A DNA stretch of 34,439 nucleotides, taken from positions 1 through 34,439 of the forward strand of contig JAKYXN010000057.1 in assembly GCA_022538095.1 (NCBI GenBank), written 5' to 3'. A program made the translations under genes and the position numbers. Position 1 is the stretch's first letter. Each line of letters opens with the position of its first letter. This document shows, piece by piece, positions 16,392-25,466 of this stretch. Origin of the DNA: Puniceicoccaceae bacterium K14 (GTDB taxonomy: Bacteria; Verrucomicrobiota; Verrucomicrobiia; Opitutales; Opitutaceae). The notes under the pieces were generated by a model that had not been told where the DNA came from, searched no databases, and saw only the letters and a program-made list of their open reading frames with translations.

Positions 16392-17069
16392 CTACTCTTT
16401 CTCAAAGCGATAGCCGACATCTCGGATCGTTTTAATATGCACAGGCTTTGACGGCTCTTCTTCTATTTTCGCCCTCAATGTCGTAACACAGCGATCGACG
16501 CTGCGCTGTGTCACCAAAATACTGCTACCCCATACTTGATTCATAATACTCTTTCGAGTGAGGGCTTTCCCTTCGCGACGTAAGAAAAACTCAAGTAGCT
16601 TGTACTCTTTCTGAGTCAGCTTAACCTCCTCTCCACCCTTTCTCAATACCTGCGAAGCCAGATCTATCTCGCATTCGCCAAATGAAATTAGTCCTTCTCC
16701 TCTAGATCCGTGTCGCCTCATCAACACACGTACACGTGCGATTAATTCACGTATCGAGAAGGGCTTAGTGAGGTAATCATCAGCACCCATCTCTAAGCCG
16801 CGTACAATATCCGATTCCTGCCCCTTTGCAGTAAGCATTACAACGGGATATTCCAAGCCTTCAGCCCGGATCGCTTGACAAATCTCCAAGCCATTAACCT
16901 CCGGAAGCATTATATCCAATAACGCAATACTTGGACCATCATCGAGTGCCAGCTCTAAACCAATCGATCCACTATCGGTAGAAACAACATCAAATCCTTC
17001 TGCCTTAAAATTGTCAACTAGCCCACGAGACAGAGCCACATCATCTTCTACTATCAATATTTTATGCAT
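16392..17069 (-). CDS. OmpR/PhoB-type response regulator
   Basis: A 225-residue two-domain regulator. The receiver domain (1-118) has Asp9-Asp10 in VEDD, the phosphoacceptor Asp52 in LLDIMLPEVNG, Thr80 in MLTAKG and Lys102 in YLTKPFS. The winged-helix output domain (~128-222) has LTQKEYKLLEFFLRREGKAL and the recognition region VDRCVTTLRAKIEEE and IRDVGYRF. ATG at 17069 (MHKILIVEDD) was chosen over an upstream in-frame start because it gives the standard receiver N-terminus and overlaps the kinase stop by eight bases, indicating translational coupling. It is the third gene of the operon and should bind direct-repeat DNA sites. Confidence 0.95.
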   Translation of the reverse strand: MHKILIVEDDVALSRGLVDNFKAEGFDVVSTDSGSIGLELALDDGPSIALLDIMLPEVNGLEICQAIRAEGLEYPVVMLTAKGQESDIVRGLEMGADDYLTKPFSIRELIARVRVLMRRHGSRGEGLISFGECEIDLASQVLRKGGEEVKLTQKEYKLLEFFLRREGKALTRKSIMNQVWGSSILVTQRSVDRCVTTLRAKIEEEPSKPVHIKTIRDVGYRFEKE

Positions 17070-18825
17070 ATGGAATCGTAATGGTAAAACAGCTACCTTC
17101 TCCAACTTCAGATTGAACACCAACACTTCCGCCATGCTTGGAAACAATAAACGACACGATACTTAACCCCAAGCCGACACCTCCCGAATGATCCGACAGT
17201 CTGCGTTTACTTTGATAGAACTTCCGAAATATCTTCTTTTGCTCGCTACGCGGAATCCCCGCCCCCTTATCAATCACGGAGAACTCCACCCCATTATCAC
17301 CATTGGTTACGCGAAGGGTTATCTCAGGCTCTTTACCTCCATATTTCAAAGCATTTTCTAACAAATTGCCTACAGCGGTGGATAGAATTTCCACATTCCC
17401 CAGAGCGTCAGGCAAATCGTCCGAAAAGTCAGTCGCCAAAGAATAACGTTTCCCCTTAAAGCGTTCTGTGAATATTTCTTTTGCAGATTGCGCGACCTCG
17501 ACAGCATCAATCGGCCCGATGTCAAAACTGCTCTTATTCCTCTCCATACGCGAATACGATAAAAAATTATCGATTAGGTAACCTAGCCTCTTATTCTCCT
17601 TATCGATTAATTCGAGGTACTCGCCCGTATCCACAAACCCCTTTCGACTTTCATCTAACATTGTATCGACCAACAAGCGAATCGATGCCACTGGTGTTTT
17701 GAGCTCATGTGTGACAGTTGCCACCAAGTCATTCTTTAATTGAGCAGCATCCCTTTGCTTTCGAATTAAAAGCAAAACCGCACTTCCTGAAACAATTGAC
17801 AAAACAAGAACCAATCCACCGATAAATAAAAACAACCGCGTGCGATTAGCCGTTTCGGGAGCGAATCCATCGAGTATGGCGATCGTAAATCGTTCTAAAG
17901 GAACAAACATGACACGCTTACGAGCATACTCCTTGGCAGACTCATCTTTCGAAAACGACAGCTCAATACGCTCATCCAATTTCCCAGCCATCTCAAGAAT
18001 GGACGATTCTTTATACAAAAGAATTAATTCATCATCTTTATAGCATACTATATCGCCTGACGTAAAAACACCGTTCTCTACTTGTTCAACATTCGCGGCA
18101 TTTTCCTGCCAACGTCGCAACAAACTCATTGCCTCGACATTTTTCTTAGCCAGTTCACTTGTAGCCAAATCTCCATATTTATCATAGAAATATGAATACT
18201 GGTTATAGGGAACATCCATTCGAATGGTCCCATCGAGAACTGAATCTACAAGCGCAAGAATATCAGAGGTTATTCCATTTTCAGAATCGATTTCCTCAAA
18301 CGCCATTACGCAAACCATTAAAGCAGCATTTCTTCCGCTCTTTAGACGCAACTTGCGAACTTCCGAGTCCTCCAACAAGTTCATAAGTTGGGTAAATTTT
18401 TCTTTCGCACCCAACGTAGCCCGTCTAACCCCTCTCGCCCGCTCTAACAAAGCCCGTCCTTCGAATTCGCGATCTCTGGGTGTTACTAACTCACCTGGAA
18501 CTAAAACCCAAACAGCATCCGCTAGATCCTTGGCAATAACTTCATTCAGTAATCGAACATTGTATACTCGCTCGGAATTCAAAGATTTCTTGGTTTCTTC
18601 AAGCCGCTGAGCAAACAAATTAATAATCGATTTTTCAAAATCCTGCAAGGCACGCTCTTGAGCTTCATCAATTAGGCTATTAACGGCCTCCTCTTCACTC
18701 TTGAGAGCTTCTCGCAAAAACCAAACAACGCAAACAGCAGGCAGAGCGATTGCTGTCACAATAAGCGGATACAGCCAACTAAACTTGTGACCGCTCAAGA
18801 ACCTGCTATTTGAACTCTTTAACAT
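17062..18825 (-). CDS. membrane sensor histidine kinase with a large extracytoplasmic domain
   Basis: This 587-residue protein has one membrane helix near 17-37 and another near 331-354. The ~290-residue extracytoplasmic region between them begins with a long charged helix (SEEEAVNSLIDEAQERAL) and matches no sensor fold I recognise. The cytoplasmic part has the H-box LVATVTHELKTPVASIRL (His373), N-box NLLENALKYGG, G1 DKGAGIP and G2 GGVGLGLSIV; all are intact. There is no HAMP domain, only a short linker after the second helix. The phosphate partner is the overlapping regulator. The TPR protein gene lies just upstream (5-base gap), suggesting that the kinase senses something through that periplasmic protein. 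Confidence 0.93.
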   Translation of the reverse strand: MLKSSNSRFLSGHKFSWLYPLIVTAIALPAVCVVWFLREALKSEEEAVNSLIDEAQERALQDFEKSIINLFAQRLEETKKSLNSERVYNVRLLNEVIAKDLADAVWVLVPGELVTPRDREFEGRALLERARGVRRATLGAKEKFTQLMNLLEDSEVRKLRLKSGRNAALMVCVMAFEEIDSENGITSDILALVDSVLDGTIRMDVPYNQYSYFYDKYGDLATSELAKKNVEAMSLLRRWQENAANVEQVENGVFTSGDIVCYKDDELILLYKESSILEMAGKLDERIELSFSKDESAKEYARKRVMFVPLERFTIAILDGFAPETANRTRLFLFIGGLVLVLSIVSGSAVLLLIRKQRDAAQLKNDLVATVTHELKTPVASIRLLVDTMLDESRKGFVDTGEYLELIDKENKRLGYLIDNFLSYSRMERNKSSFDIGPIDAVEVAQSAKEIFTERFKGKRYSLATDFSDDLPDALGNVEILSTAVGNLLENALKYGGKEPEITLRVTNGDNGVEFSVIDKGAGIPRSEQKKIFRKFYQSKRRLSDHSGGVGLGLSIVSFIVSKHGGSVGVQSEVGEGSCFTITIPYA

Positions 18826-18830
18826 GCTAT

Positions 18831-20303
18831 CTATTCAGAGATAGACTCAGCGATATTTAGGAATTCGCTATGCGACTCTGACCAATCCCTTGGCTCTCCT
18901 TTGAGGGTTAATGAATAGTGCATTGTGTCGCTCAAAATAAAACAAGCTGAAAACTTTTCAACAATTTCACCTTCGCTTTCTCTTGTCGCATCGAAAAATG
19001 CAGCGTCCATTCCATTAACTTTTCTTAGCTGATAAGGCTCGTCTCCAAAATCAAAATCTTTCCATTTTTTCATCTCACGCTCGCTCAAAGCTTTGATCGT
19101 CGCTTCAAAGTCTCCGGGAACGATGAGACCTAGCTCCTCATTAAGATTAGCTTGAGCTTCGAGCCGTGTCGGAAACGTTGGAGCCAAGAAATTTATTCTC
19201 TCTAATGTTTCACTTTTCCCTGCCCCCCTTTCGACCAAAGTCAAATTATCACTATAATCAAAACTATAGTCGTATTTATCACTCGTATACGTCCTAACTT
19301 TATCTTCATCGAAAATATCCGATTTCATCAACTCAACAGAAATACCCCCAACCTTCATGAGCACAGGAATTCTACGGTCATTAGTAGTGATAAAAATAGA
19401 TTGCTTCATATTTCCAACGTTGGCTTCGACATGATAGCATTCGACGACTCCTAATACCGTATCCATTTCTAAAATGTCTACTATCTCGAAAGTCACAGAA
19501 ATCTGCATAGTCGTGTAATGCACAAATAGATTCATTTCAGTAGAATATCCTATTTCGACAGGAAACTGCCTTACCAACGACTGAGCATGGTCATTCTCAT
19601 ATGTCTTCCCTTGAAAAAAGAGTTCTTTGATTTCGTCGACTTCAGGATACTCGACAGTGGCTAATTTACCGCCATTTGAAAAATCTGTATTTATTACTCC
19701 AAGGTTTTCAGAGACCAATCCACAATAAACCGTATCGAAACTTTCAGTATCGAATTCGATCGTCGCAATTCGTTGCTCGCCCGCCAAAACTCGATGCTCA
19801 AGATGCCACAGGCTTTGCCCGTCTCTTTCGACGAGACTCAATGTACTAACACTGTAGCCCGCCGGCTTCCCAGTTGGCAGGGTGTATTTATACTTGAAAC
19901 GCTCCCCCTCGACGAAAGGGTCAAACGCCGGCTCGAAAACTTCGGGTAAGCGCTCCTTAGCTGCCAAAACCCAACGCTCTTCCTCAGGGTATAAACCTTC
20001 AAGCTTACCAAATTCTAAAAACGCTTGTGATTTATTCCCTTGTTCCCAGTAACATTCCGCCAATCGGTATTGCGCTTCTGCAGCTATGGTTCTTACAAGA
20101 CTTTCAGCCTCCAAGATCGCCTGATATTTCTTAATCGCCTCTTCCAGATTTGACTCTGCTTCCTGCAAAAAAATTGCCTCTTCTAACTGGTCTGCTACAT
20201 TGCCCGCAGGCTCCAAAGGAGATTCTGCCACTAAAGCAGACACGCCTATGGCGCCTGCCGCTACTATCGATAAAACGCTTTTGGATATGTGATTAATTTT
20301 CAT
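18831..20303 (-). CDS. secreted TPR protein with a DUF3108-like middle and PsbP/DcrB-like end
   Basis: A signal peptide is present (about 1-26, ending GVSALVAES). Residues ~38-115 form tetratricopeptide-like helices (EEAIKKYQAILEAE, then AQYRLAECYWEQGNKSQAF and EFGKLEGLYPEE). Residues ~130-340 are beta-rich (GERFKYKYTLPTGKPAGYSV, WHLEHRV) and resemble DUF3108-type domains. The last ~100 residues (AFFDATRESEGEIVEKFSAC, LNIAESI) look like the PsbP/DcrB fold. These fold assignments are by pattern only. The 490-residue product should be periplasmic or outer-membrane associated. It is the first gene of the operon with the kinase and regulator, and is divergent from the TonB-dependent receptor. Confidence 0.75.
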   Translation of the reverse strand: MKINHISKSVLSIVAAGAIGVSALVAESPLEPAGNVADQLEEAIFLQEAESNLEEAIKKYQAILEAESLVRTIAAEAQYRLAECYWEQGNKSQAFLEFGKLEGLYPEEERWVLAAKERLPEVFEPAFDPFVEGERFKYKYTLPTGKPAGYSVSTLSLVERDGQSLWHLEHRVLAGEQRIATIEFDTESFDTVYCGLVSENLGVINTDFSNGGKLATVEYPEVDEIKELFFQGKTYENDHAQSLVRQFPVEIGYSTEMNLFVHYTTMQISVTFEIVDILEMDTVLGVVECYHVEANVGNMKQSIFITTNDRRIPVLMKVGGISVELMKSDIFDEDKVRTYTSDKYDYSFDYSDNLTLVERGAGKSETLERINFLAPTFPTRLEAQANLNEELGLIVPGDFEATIKALSEREMKKWKDFDFGDEPYQLRKVNGMDAAFFDATRESEGEIVEKFSACFILSDTMHYSLTLKGEPRDWSESHSEFLNIAESISE

Positions 20304-20338
20304 AAGGGCCCCATCTTATCCTCAAAAGATTACCTTCG

Positions 20339-20378
20339 TATTACCTACCAAGTAATAAATGAGGATCGCCCCTCATTT
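20339..20378. promoter_or_regulatory. two adjacent hairpins in the divergent TPR / receptor promoter region
   Basis: TATTAC-CTACCAA-GTAATA (20339-20357) abuts AAATGAGG-ATCGCC-CCTCATTT (20357-20378). Both arms are perfect. They lie 36-75 bases upstream of the TPR gene start (in its likely leader) and about 110-150 bases upstream of the receptor. They could be operators, a leader hairpin or a weak terminator. I see no cobalamin-riboswitch box. Confidence 0.3.
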
Positions 20379-20486
20379 TGCCAATTCGTTATTAGGATAT
20401 CTCAAATCCCTTTGTTAATGCATTTTGTTTTTTAGTTTACAAAGAGCCGCCGGAAGAGATTGTACTCCCATCTACTTATCAATTAA

Positions 20487-22319
20487 ATGCAAAGATCAAC
20501 TAAACTTACTCTCTTGGGAACTCTCGTTTGCTCAGCCGCAATCGCAGAAACCGACTCGGTTTTCACACTTCCTGAACTGAATATCGAAGCCCAACACACG
20601 GCCATCATTGAACCAATTTCGACCTACGCCGCTCCGGTATCTCGTCTCGAGCTGAATCCACAAGTAGACCTCCAAGTTCGTAATCTCGCTGAAGCTCAGG
20701 GAGATATAACTATTCGAGGCGGAATTTTCGAAAACACCGGCTTCCGCCTAGGAGCGAGCAATATTCTAGACCCCCAAACAGGTCACTACTCAGCTGAGCT
20801 CCCTATTGCGCCTGAAATGATGCAAGGTCCTGGCATATTCGTAGGTGCAGAAAATGCGCTCTTCGGTGCCAATAGCTCAGTTGGAACCATCAATTACTCA
20901 TTCTCCGAAATTATCGACGGCGGCAAAGCGAGTATCGGATTCGGAAACAATGACCTGAACTTCCAACGGGCTTACACCGCGTGGACTTTCAACTCTGAGT
21001 CGGATTGGTCATGGGGAGCAGAAGCAGAAGCTTCTCGGTCCGAAAGCGCAGGATCAATCGAAAACGGCGACCACAATTTTAACCGTTACAGCGGTCGCCT
21101 TCAGCTCCTTGGACCGAAATCTCAAACCGACCTTATCGCAGGCTATCAAGCTAAATTTCTTGCTTGGCCAGAGCTTTATGCAGCTCCATTCGGTTCCAAT
21201 GAGTCCGACAATGTTAAGACCACACTCATCATGCTTAATCACCAGCAGACTTACGATGAGAACACAAATTGGGAAGCCACTGCTTACTACCGACGTCACG
21301 CGGATCACTACCTCTTCAACCGATTTTCAGATAGTAGAGCATTTGTGCATGAAACAAAAGTATACGGCCTCGGCCTCTCAGGGGCGCATCGTTTTAGCGA
21401 CAGTTATTCCCTCAATTTCAGTAGCCAATTTACGGCAGACGAAATCGAATCGACCAACCTTGAAAACAGCTTCACCAGTCGCAACTATCTCAAACTTGCC
21501 GTTCTTCCAGAGTATCGCTTGGACTTAAACAACGAGTCTTCACTCTCCATACGAACAGGACTTTCCTTCGACGATACTAACCGCAACGAATCGGAATTTT
21601 CCCCAATCGCTGACATCACCTACACCAAGCAACGCAATTCTGGTTACGACAAGTTTTACCTAGCCTTTACTCAAGCGACTCAAGTTTCTGGATACACTGC
21701 CATAGGTGGGGGAACGAGTGGACTCTTTGCGAGCAATCCCAATCTCGAGCGAGAAATTAGCCAAAACCTAGAACTCGGAGCCACTTGGCAACGCAACCAA
21801 TCGAGCCTGAGTGCCGCCCTCTTTGTTCGTCAGGACGACGATCTCGTGGACTGGACCTATTCCACAGCATCCTCAAACGCTCGCTCTGCAAACAATGTCG
21901 ATATCGAAACGTTCGGTTTCGAAGCCATCGCCTCTCACAGTTTCGGCAATTTTGAGATACTCGGAAGCTACACATATCTTGACAAAGATGAAGACTACGG
22001 CCTTGCAGATGTCGATGCGAGCTTCTATGCCCTAAACTTCGCCGAACATCGCGTTACCGCCGCGGCTATCTTGAGTTTGGGGGAAATTGCTCAAATCCGC
22101 TTAGACAATGAATGGCGTCATCAAAAAGAAAATACAGTTAGAAACGACGATAACAGGGCATTTTTCACTCACTTTGGAATGTCTTTCTTCATCCCTGAGT
22201 ACGAAAACTTGGAACTCTTCATTGCAATCGAGAACCTCTGGGACGAAGACTTCGAAGAAGTCCCCGGCACCCCAGGTCGCGGCCGCCAATATAGCGCCGG
22301 AGCCAACTGGTCCTGGTAA
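20487..22319 (+). CDS. TonB-dependent outer-membrane receptor (BtuB-like plug)
   Basis: A signal peptide (to about AAIAETDS) is followed by LPELNIEAQ, a TonB-box-like stretch. The plug domain (~45-150) has VRNLAEAQGDITIRGGIFE, DPQTGHYSAELPIAPEMM, then GPGIFVGAENALFGANSS. The rest is a barrel of alternating strands ending GRGRQYSAGANWSW, with an aromatic C-terminus. At 610 residues it is at the short end for the superfamily, close to BtuB-like receptors. These proteins take up scarce ligands such as vitamins, iron complexes or glycans with TonB energy. The ligand cannot be read; no riboswitch is seen upstream. It is divergent from the sensor operon, which might regulate it. Confidence 0.88.
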   Translation: MQRSTKLTLLGTLVCSAAIAETDSVFTLPELNIEAQHTAIIEPISTYAAPVSRLELNPQVDLQVRNLAEAQGDITIRGGIFENTGFRLGASNILDPQTGHYSAELPIAPEMMQGPGIFVGAENALFGANSSVGTINYSFSEIIDGGKASIGFGNNDLNFQRAYTAWTFNSESDWSWGAEAEASRSESAGSIENGDHNFNRYSGRLQLLGPKSQTDLIAGYQAKFLAWPELYAAPFGSNESDNVKTTLIMLNHQQTYDENTNWEATAYYRRHADHYLFNRFSDSRAFVHETKVYGLGLSGAHRFSDSYSLNFSSQFTADEIESTNLENSFTSRNYLKLAVLPEYRLDLNNESSLSIRTGLSFDDTNRNESEFSPIADITYTKQRNSGYDKFYLAFTQATQVSGYTAIGGGTSGLFASNPNLEREISQNLELGATWQRNQSSLSAALFVRQDDDLVDWTYSTASSNARSANNVDIETFGFEAIASHSFGNFEILGSYTYLDKDEDYGLADVDASFYALNFAEHRVTAAAILSLGEIAQIRLDNEWRHQKENTVRNDDNRAFFTHFGMSFFIPEYENLELFIAIENLWDEDFEEVPGTPGRGRQYSAGANWSW

Positions 22320-22338
22320 ACTACAAATCAAAAAAAAC

Positions 22339-22403
22339 GTAGGGCCTCAGCTCGCTGAGAGCCGCAAATACTAAACTCGGCATCCAGTAAACTGGAGCCC
22401 TAC
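22339..22403. repeat. complete REPIN-like pair of inverted GTAG palindromes
   Basis: GTAG (22339) plus GGCCTCAGC-TC-GCTGAGAGCC forms the first unit to 22363. After 15 bases, an inverted second unit (22379-22403) reads on the minus strand GTAG, then GGCTCCAGT-TTA-CTGGATGCC. Each is a hairpin headed by GTAG, and the whole can fold into a larger structure. This is the layout called REPIN, a doublet of REP sequences. The first unit matches 3985-4009 with a single difference. It lies between the receptor and the convergent EamA gene. No RAYT transposase gene is in the window. Confidence 0.75.
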
Positions 22404-22407
22404 GAAA

Positions 22408-23265
22408 TCAAGAAGCTGTCTTTCTTCCCCAAATAATCGCTACAAATATTAAGCTTCCTCCAGAAGTCAGCTTTATAAGATCATCCCTACTCACCTCAGC
22501 AATTTCGCCAAAGACAAATAGCGAGGTCGCCATTGCAAGAGGAACCACTGCATTATTGAAAGCAGCTAATGTCCCCGCGTTAACGATCGCTGCTCCCTTA
22601 TTCCATAAGAAAAAACCGATTCCCGCAGCTACGACACCTAGATAGACGAGCACCCAAATTTGTTCTCCCGTTGGTTGAAAATGCCCCCAATTCCCCAATA
22701 CAATCGCCGAAGCTCCGGAGAAAAGGAACGCGCCAAAGTACATGAGTGCAAACACAGACGAATCCCCCACATCCGGATGCGCTTGCTTCCAGCGCTTGTA
22801 AAGCACCTGCCCAAGCCCGAAAGCTACATTCGCTATCTGCATCAAAAAGAATCCAACCCAAATCGCCCCCTCTGGTTGAGCATATTTAATGACCCCCGCT
22901 CCAAGAATCGAAAGTGCAGAGCAAGCCAACAGCTGCCACCGAAAAGTCCTTTCGAATATCGAATGCGACACCGCAACGTATAACGGCGTCATCACTGAAA
23001 ACAACGCCACCAAATACGACGGCAAGTAACTATATGCACGAATATACGCCACATACATCACTCCAAACTGCAACGCCCCTAAAGCAATCAACTTGCAAGC
23101 ATTCGGCCAACTAATCCTCATCAACCGCAAAAACGGGACAAAGCAAACACAAGCCAAACCGAGACGAACTGCTGCCACAATCGTCGAATCAAGGCCACTT
23201 AAACGACTGCCTATAAGGCCAAAAGAAAATGCCCATAGGCACGAGACTATTATCAGATAAACCAT
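22408..23265 (-). CDS. EamA/DMT-superfamily transporter
   Basis: This 285-residue membrane protein has about ten helices in two homologous halves, the layout of EamA (DMT) permeases. The first half starts MVYLIIVSCLWAFSFGLIGS, the usual EamA opening, with SYLPSYLVALFSVMTPLYVA at its end. The second half has AIWVGFFLMQIANVAFGLGQ and LVYLGVVAAGIGFFLWNKGA, ending NNAVVPLAMATSLFVFGEI. Members export or import amino acids and other metabolites; the substrate is not assignable. It is a single gene with its 3' end against the REPIN. Confidence 0.88.
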   Translation of the reverse strand: MVYLIIVSCLWAFSFGLIGSRLSGLDSTIVAAVRLGLACVCFVPFLRLMRISWPNACKLIALGALQFGVMYVAYIRAYSYLPSYLVALFSVMTPLYVAVSHSIFERTFRWQLLACSALSILGAGVIKYAQPEGAIWVGFFLMQIANVAFGLGQVLYKRWKQAHPDVGDSSVFALMYFGAFLFSGASAIVLGNWGHFQPTGEQIWVLVYLGVVAAGIGFFLWNKGAAIVNAGTLAAFNNAVVPLAMATSLFVFGEIAEVSRDDLIKLTSGGSLIFVAIIWGRKTAS

Positions 23266-23435
23266 AAATAGATAGTTGTTAATCTAAAACACAATCCACA
23301 TAACAATGGCAATAGGGAACGCGCAAGGTTCGCTCGCTCATACGAAGACCTCACTCACTAAAATTCTTTTAGAATTAATAGGAGCAGCGAAAACACCGCC
23401 CCTACTTAGCAATCGAATCGTACAAACAACCTCTT

Positions 23436-25466
23436 CTAAGGCAGTACTCGCAAAATTCCAGTCATGGAAAAAACGTGACCAGGAAAAGTACAAACGTATT
23501 CATAATCTCCCGGTTCTAACGGAGCCTTAAAGTATATCGTCTCGGTCGTTTCAGGAGACACCAGTGCAGTATGAGCAATGACATCATCCGACTCGGGAAT
23601 AAAATTCATTTCCAAACCTTGCACACCGAGCTGCAACGCTTCCGCCCCCACAATTTGCCCGGTTCCAGGCTTACAAATAACGACGTTGTGCAGCATATCA
23701 TCTTCATTATTGAATATAAGCTCAACACGATCTCCAGCACTTACTTCTAAAAGCGTTTTATCAAATTTCATTCCGGGAACTGTTCCCAACGAAAAACTCG
23801 TTTGAGCATTCGCGCCATCCCAGCTAGCAGGCTTCTCAGAATTCAACTTGGCAAAAGACGATTCTTCACTCGACGAAGCAGGAGAAACCGCTGTTACACA
23901 TAGATCTGAATCAAACGGAATAATCCGATCTCCATAAGGAAACTGGTTTAACGTATAATAGGCGGTGTCATGCAATAAATTATCGCTCTTCTCCTTGGAA
24001 AGAACGCCCTGAGCCTTTATCTCGTGAACGTATCCTTCTCTCAAACACACAGCTGCTAAGCGAACACTCATACCGTCTTCAGCCACTTCGACCTTTAAAA
24101 TCGGACACTTCATGAAATCAACAGCCGGACTGCCATATTTAGAATGGTACTTATATGTAAAGTTGCTAATGCTATAATTCTCTGGATCCGCGGCAGTTGT
24201 ACGGTCAACAGGCTTTGTGAACTTCAACAAAAACCCATCTGGACGTGCCTTTACCTCGTAAATTTCAAAAGGTACTTTTCCAGTCCAATCTAGTCGTTCC
24301 AAGCCCTGCTCTTTCGTACCAACACTTCCCCATCCCCGAGCAGTTTCACCAGCAAAAAGCGACCCGCCTTCCCCCATAGTAAGCCTTATTATACCACATT
24401 CAAAGCCTTCTCTAAATGGATAGCTAGCTCCTTGCCAAACGCCCTTTACTTCCTCAAGAGTCATGCGTAATATTTTGCTCTGCCCTTGGTCAGCCACAAA
24501 AAATTGGCCTGTAAATGGACCAAATTCACCTTCTGTAAGATCTTCTTCAATACCTGCTGTAGAGATTCCTAGTATAGTATGGGGAAACCAAACAGTCGGT
24601 GACTTAATCCCCGGTATTCGTTTGGAAACTTCATAGATTGGATCGCCGCTATCGGGGATATCTTCAAAGCGAAGGCTCACAGTAGAACCAGGCTCTCGTG
24701 ACCACCGCAATGATTCTCTATGACCAACGAAATCACCTTTATCTATTTGGGTCACGTGCCCCGACCCCATCCATTCGCCTTGATTCTCCCCGTACAACCA
24801 AAGACCATCAGACGTAACAGTAAAACCTGCAGGAGAGCGTAATCCCGCTGCAATGGGTATGATCTGACCATCCGGAGTGATTTCAACCATCCAGCCTCTC
24901 CAAGGTACTGGTGCCTGATTCGGCGCTCCAAACGCCACATTAAGAGTTACTCGCATATTCCCATTAGGAGCCATCACAGGCCCATACGCATATTCATGGT
25001 AACTTCCAGAAATAGGCAAACGAGCAACTGTCTTAAATGAGTCCGCCAAACCATCGTCATTTGTATCCTCGATATGGGTAACCTCCTGGCGCTGCGCAAC
25101 ATAGTACCCTCCCTGCGGAGCGCTCACAATTCCAAGGGGCGTATGCAAGCCAGAGGCAAACAAACTAAACTTGGGCTTCGGTTTTTTGTCATACGCTCCT
25201 TCTATCATCCAAATCTCTCCGCGACGCGTAGTGACGAGCAAACGCTTGCCAGGCAAGGGAAGAATTCCGCTAGTCTCCAATACTATGTCGTCGGGGACGG
25301 GAATTGGCGTGCGCTTCCAATACTTTCCTTCTTGCGCCACCAGTTCATCGGAAGCCGCAACAAAACGCTCCTTTTTGGAGGGGTTCTGCCCAAACGCTTG
25401 TCCAGAAATTAAAACAGCCACAGCAATGGCAAACAGCTTGATGAAATTTTGTCGTATCATTTCCAT
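23436..25466 (-). CDS. secreted beta-propeller protein with a C-terminal azurin-type copper domain
   Basis: A signal peptide (about 1-28, MEMIRQNFIKLFAIAVAVLI) leads into a propeller-like region resembling the PVC-type membrane-bound dehydrogenase/sugar dehydrogenase family (TSGILPLPGKRLLVTTRRGE, AAGLRSPAGFTVTSDGLWLY). It has no CxxCH haem site. The last ~115 residues are a cupredoxin. His593 (MLHNVV), Cys659, His664 and Met668 (YVCTFPGHVFSMTG) form a full type 1 copper site, with the same spacing as azurin (66, 5 and 4 residues). So it probably passes electrons outside the inner membrane. ATG at 25466 shares its A with the stop of the preceding gene (TAATG), so translation is coupled. 676 residues. 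Confidence 0.88.
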   Translation of the reverse strand: MEMIRQNFIKLFAIAVAVLISGQAFGQNPSKKERFVAASDELVAQEGKYWKRTPIPVPDDIVLETSGILPLPGKRLLVTTRRGEIWMIEGAYDKKPKPKFSLFASGLHTPLGIVSAPQGGYYVAQRQEVTHIEDTNDDGLADSFKTVARLPISGSYHEYAYGPVMAPNGNMRVTLNVAFGAPNQAPVPWRGWMVEITPDGQIIPIAAGLRSPAGFTVTSDGLWLYGENQGEWMGSGHVTQIDKGDFVGHRESLRWSREPGSTVSLRFEDIPDSGDPIYEVSKRIPGIKSPTVWFPHTILGISTAGIEEDLTEGEFGPFTGQFFVADQGQSKILRMTLEEVKGVWQGASYPFREGFECGIIRLTMGEGGSLFAGETARGWGSVGTKEQGLERLDWTGKVPFEIYEVKARPDGFLLKFTKPVDRTTAADPENYSISNFTYKYHSKYGSPAVDFMKCPILKVEVAEDGMSVRLAAVCLREGYVHEIKAQGVLSKEKSDNLLHDTAYYTLNQFPYGDRIIPFDSDLCVTAVSPASSSEESSFAKLNSEKPASWDGANAQTSFSLGTVPGMKFDKTLLEVSAGDRVELIFNNEDDMLHNVVICKPGTGQIVGAEALQLGVQGLEMNFIPESDDVIAHTALVSPETTETIYFKAPLEPGDYEYVCTFPGHVFSMTGILRVLP

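Noticed and set aside
20379-20486. Cobalamin riboswitch upstream of the BtuB-like receptor
   Set aside because: No B12-box-like sequence or expected stems were found.
23306-23530. 74-residue plus-strand frame overlapping the azurin gene tail
   Set aside because: It overlaps the 3' end of a well-supported gene on the other strand and lacks family features.
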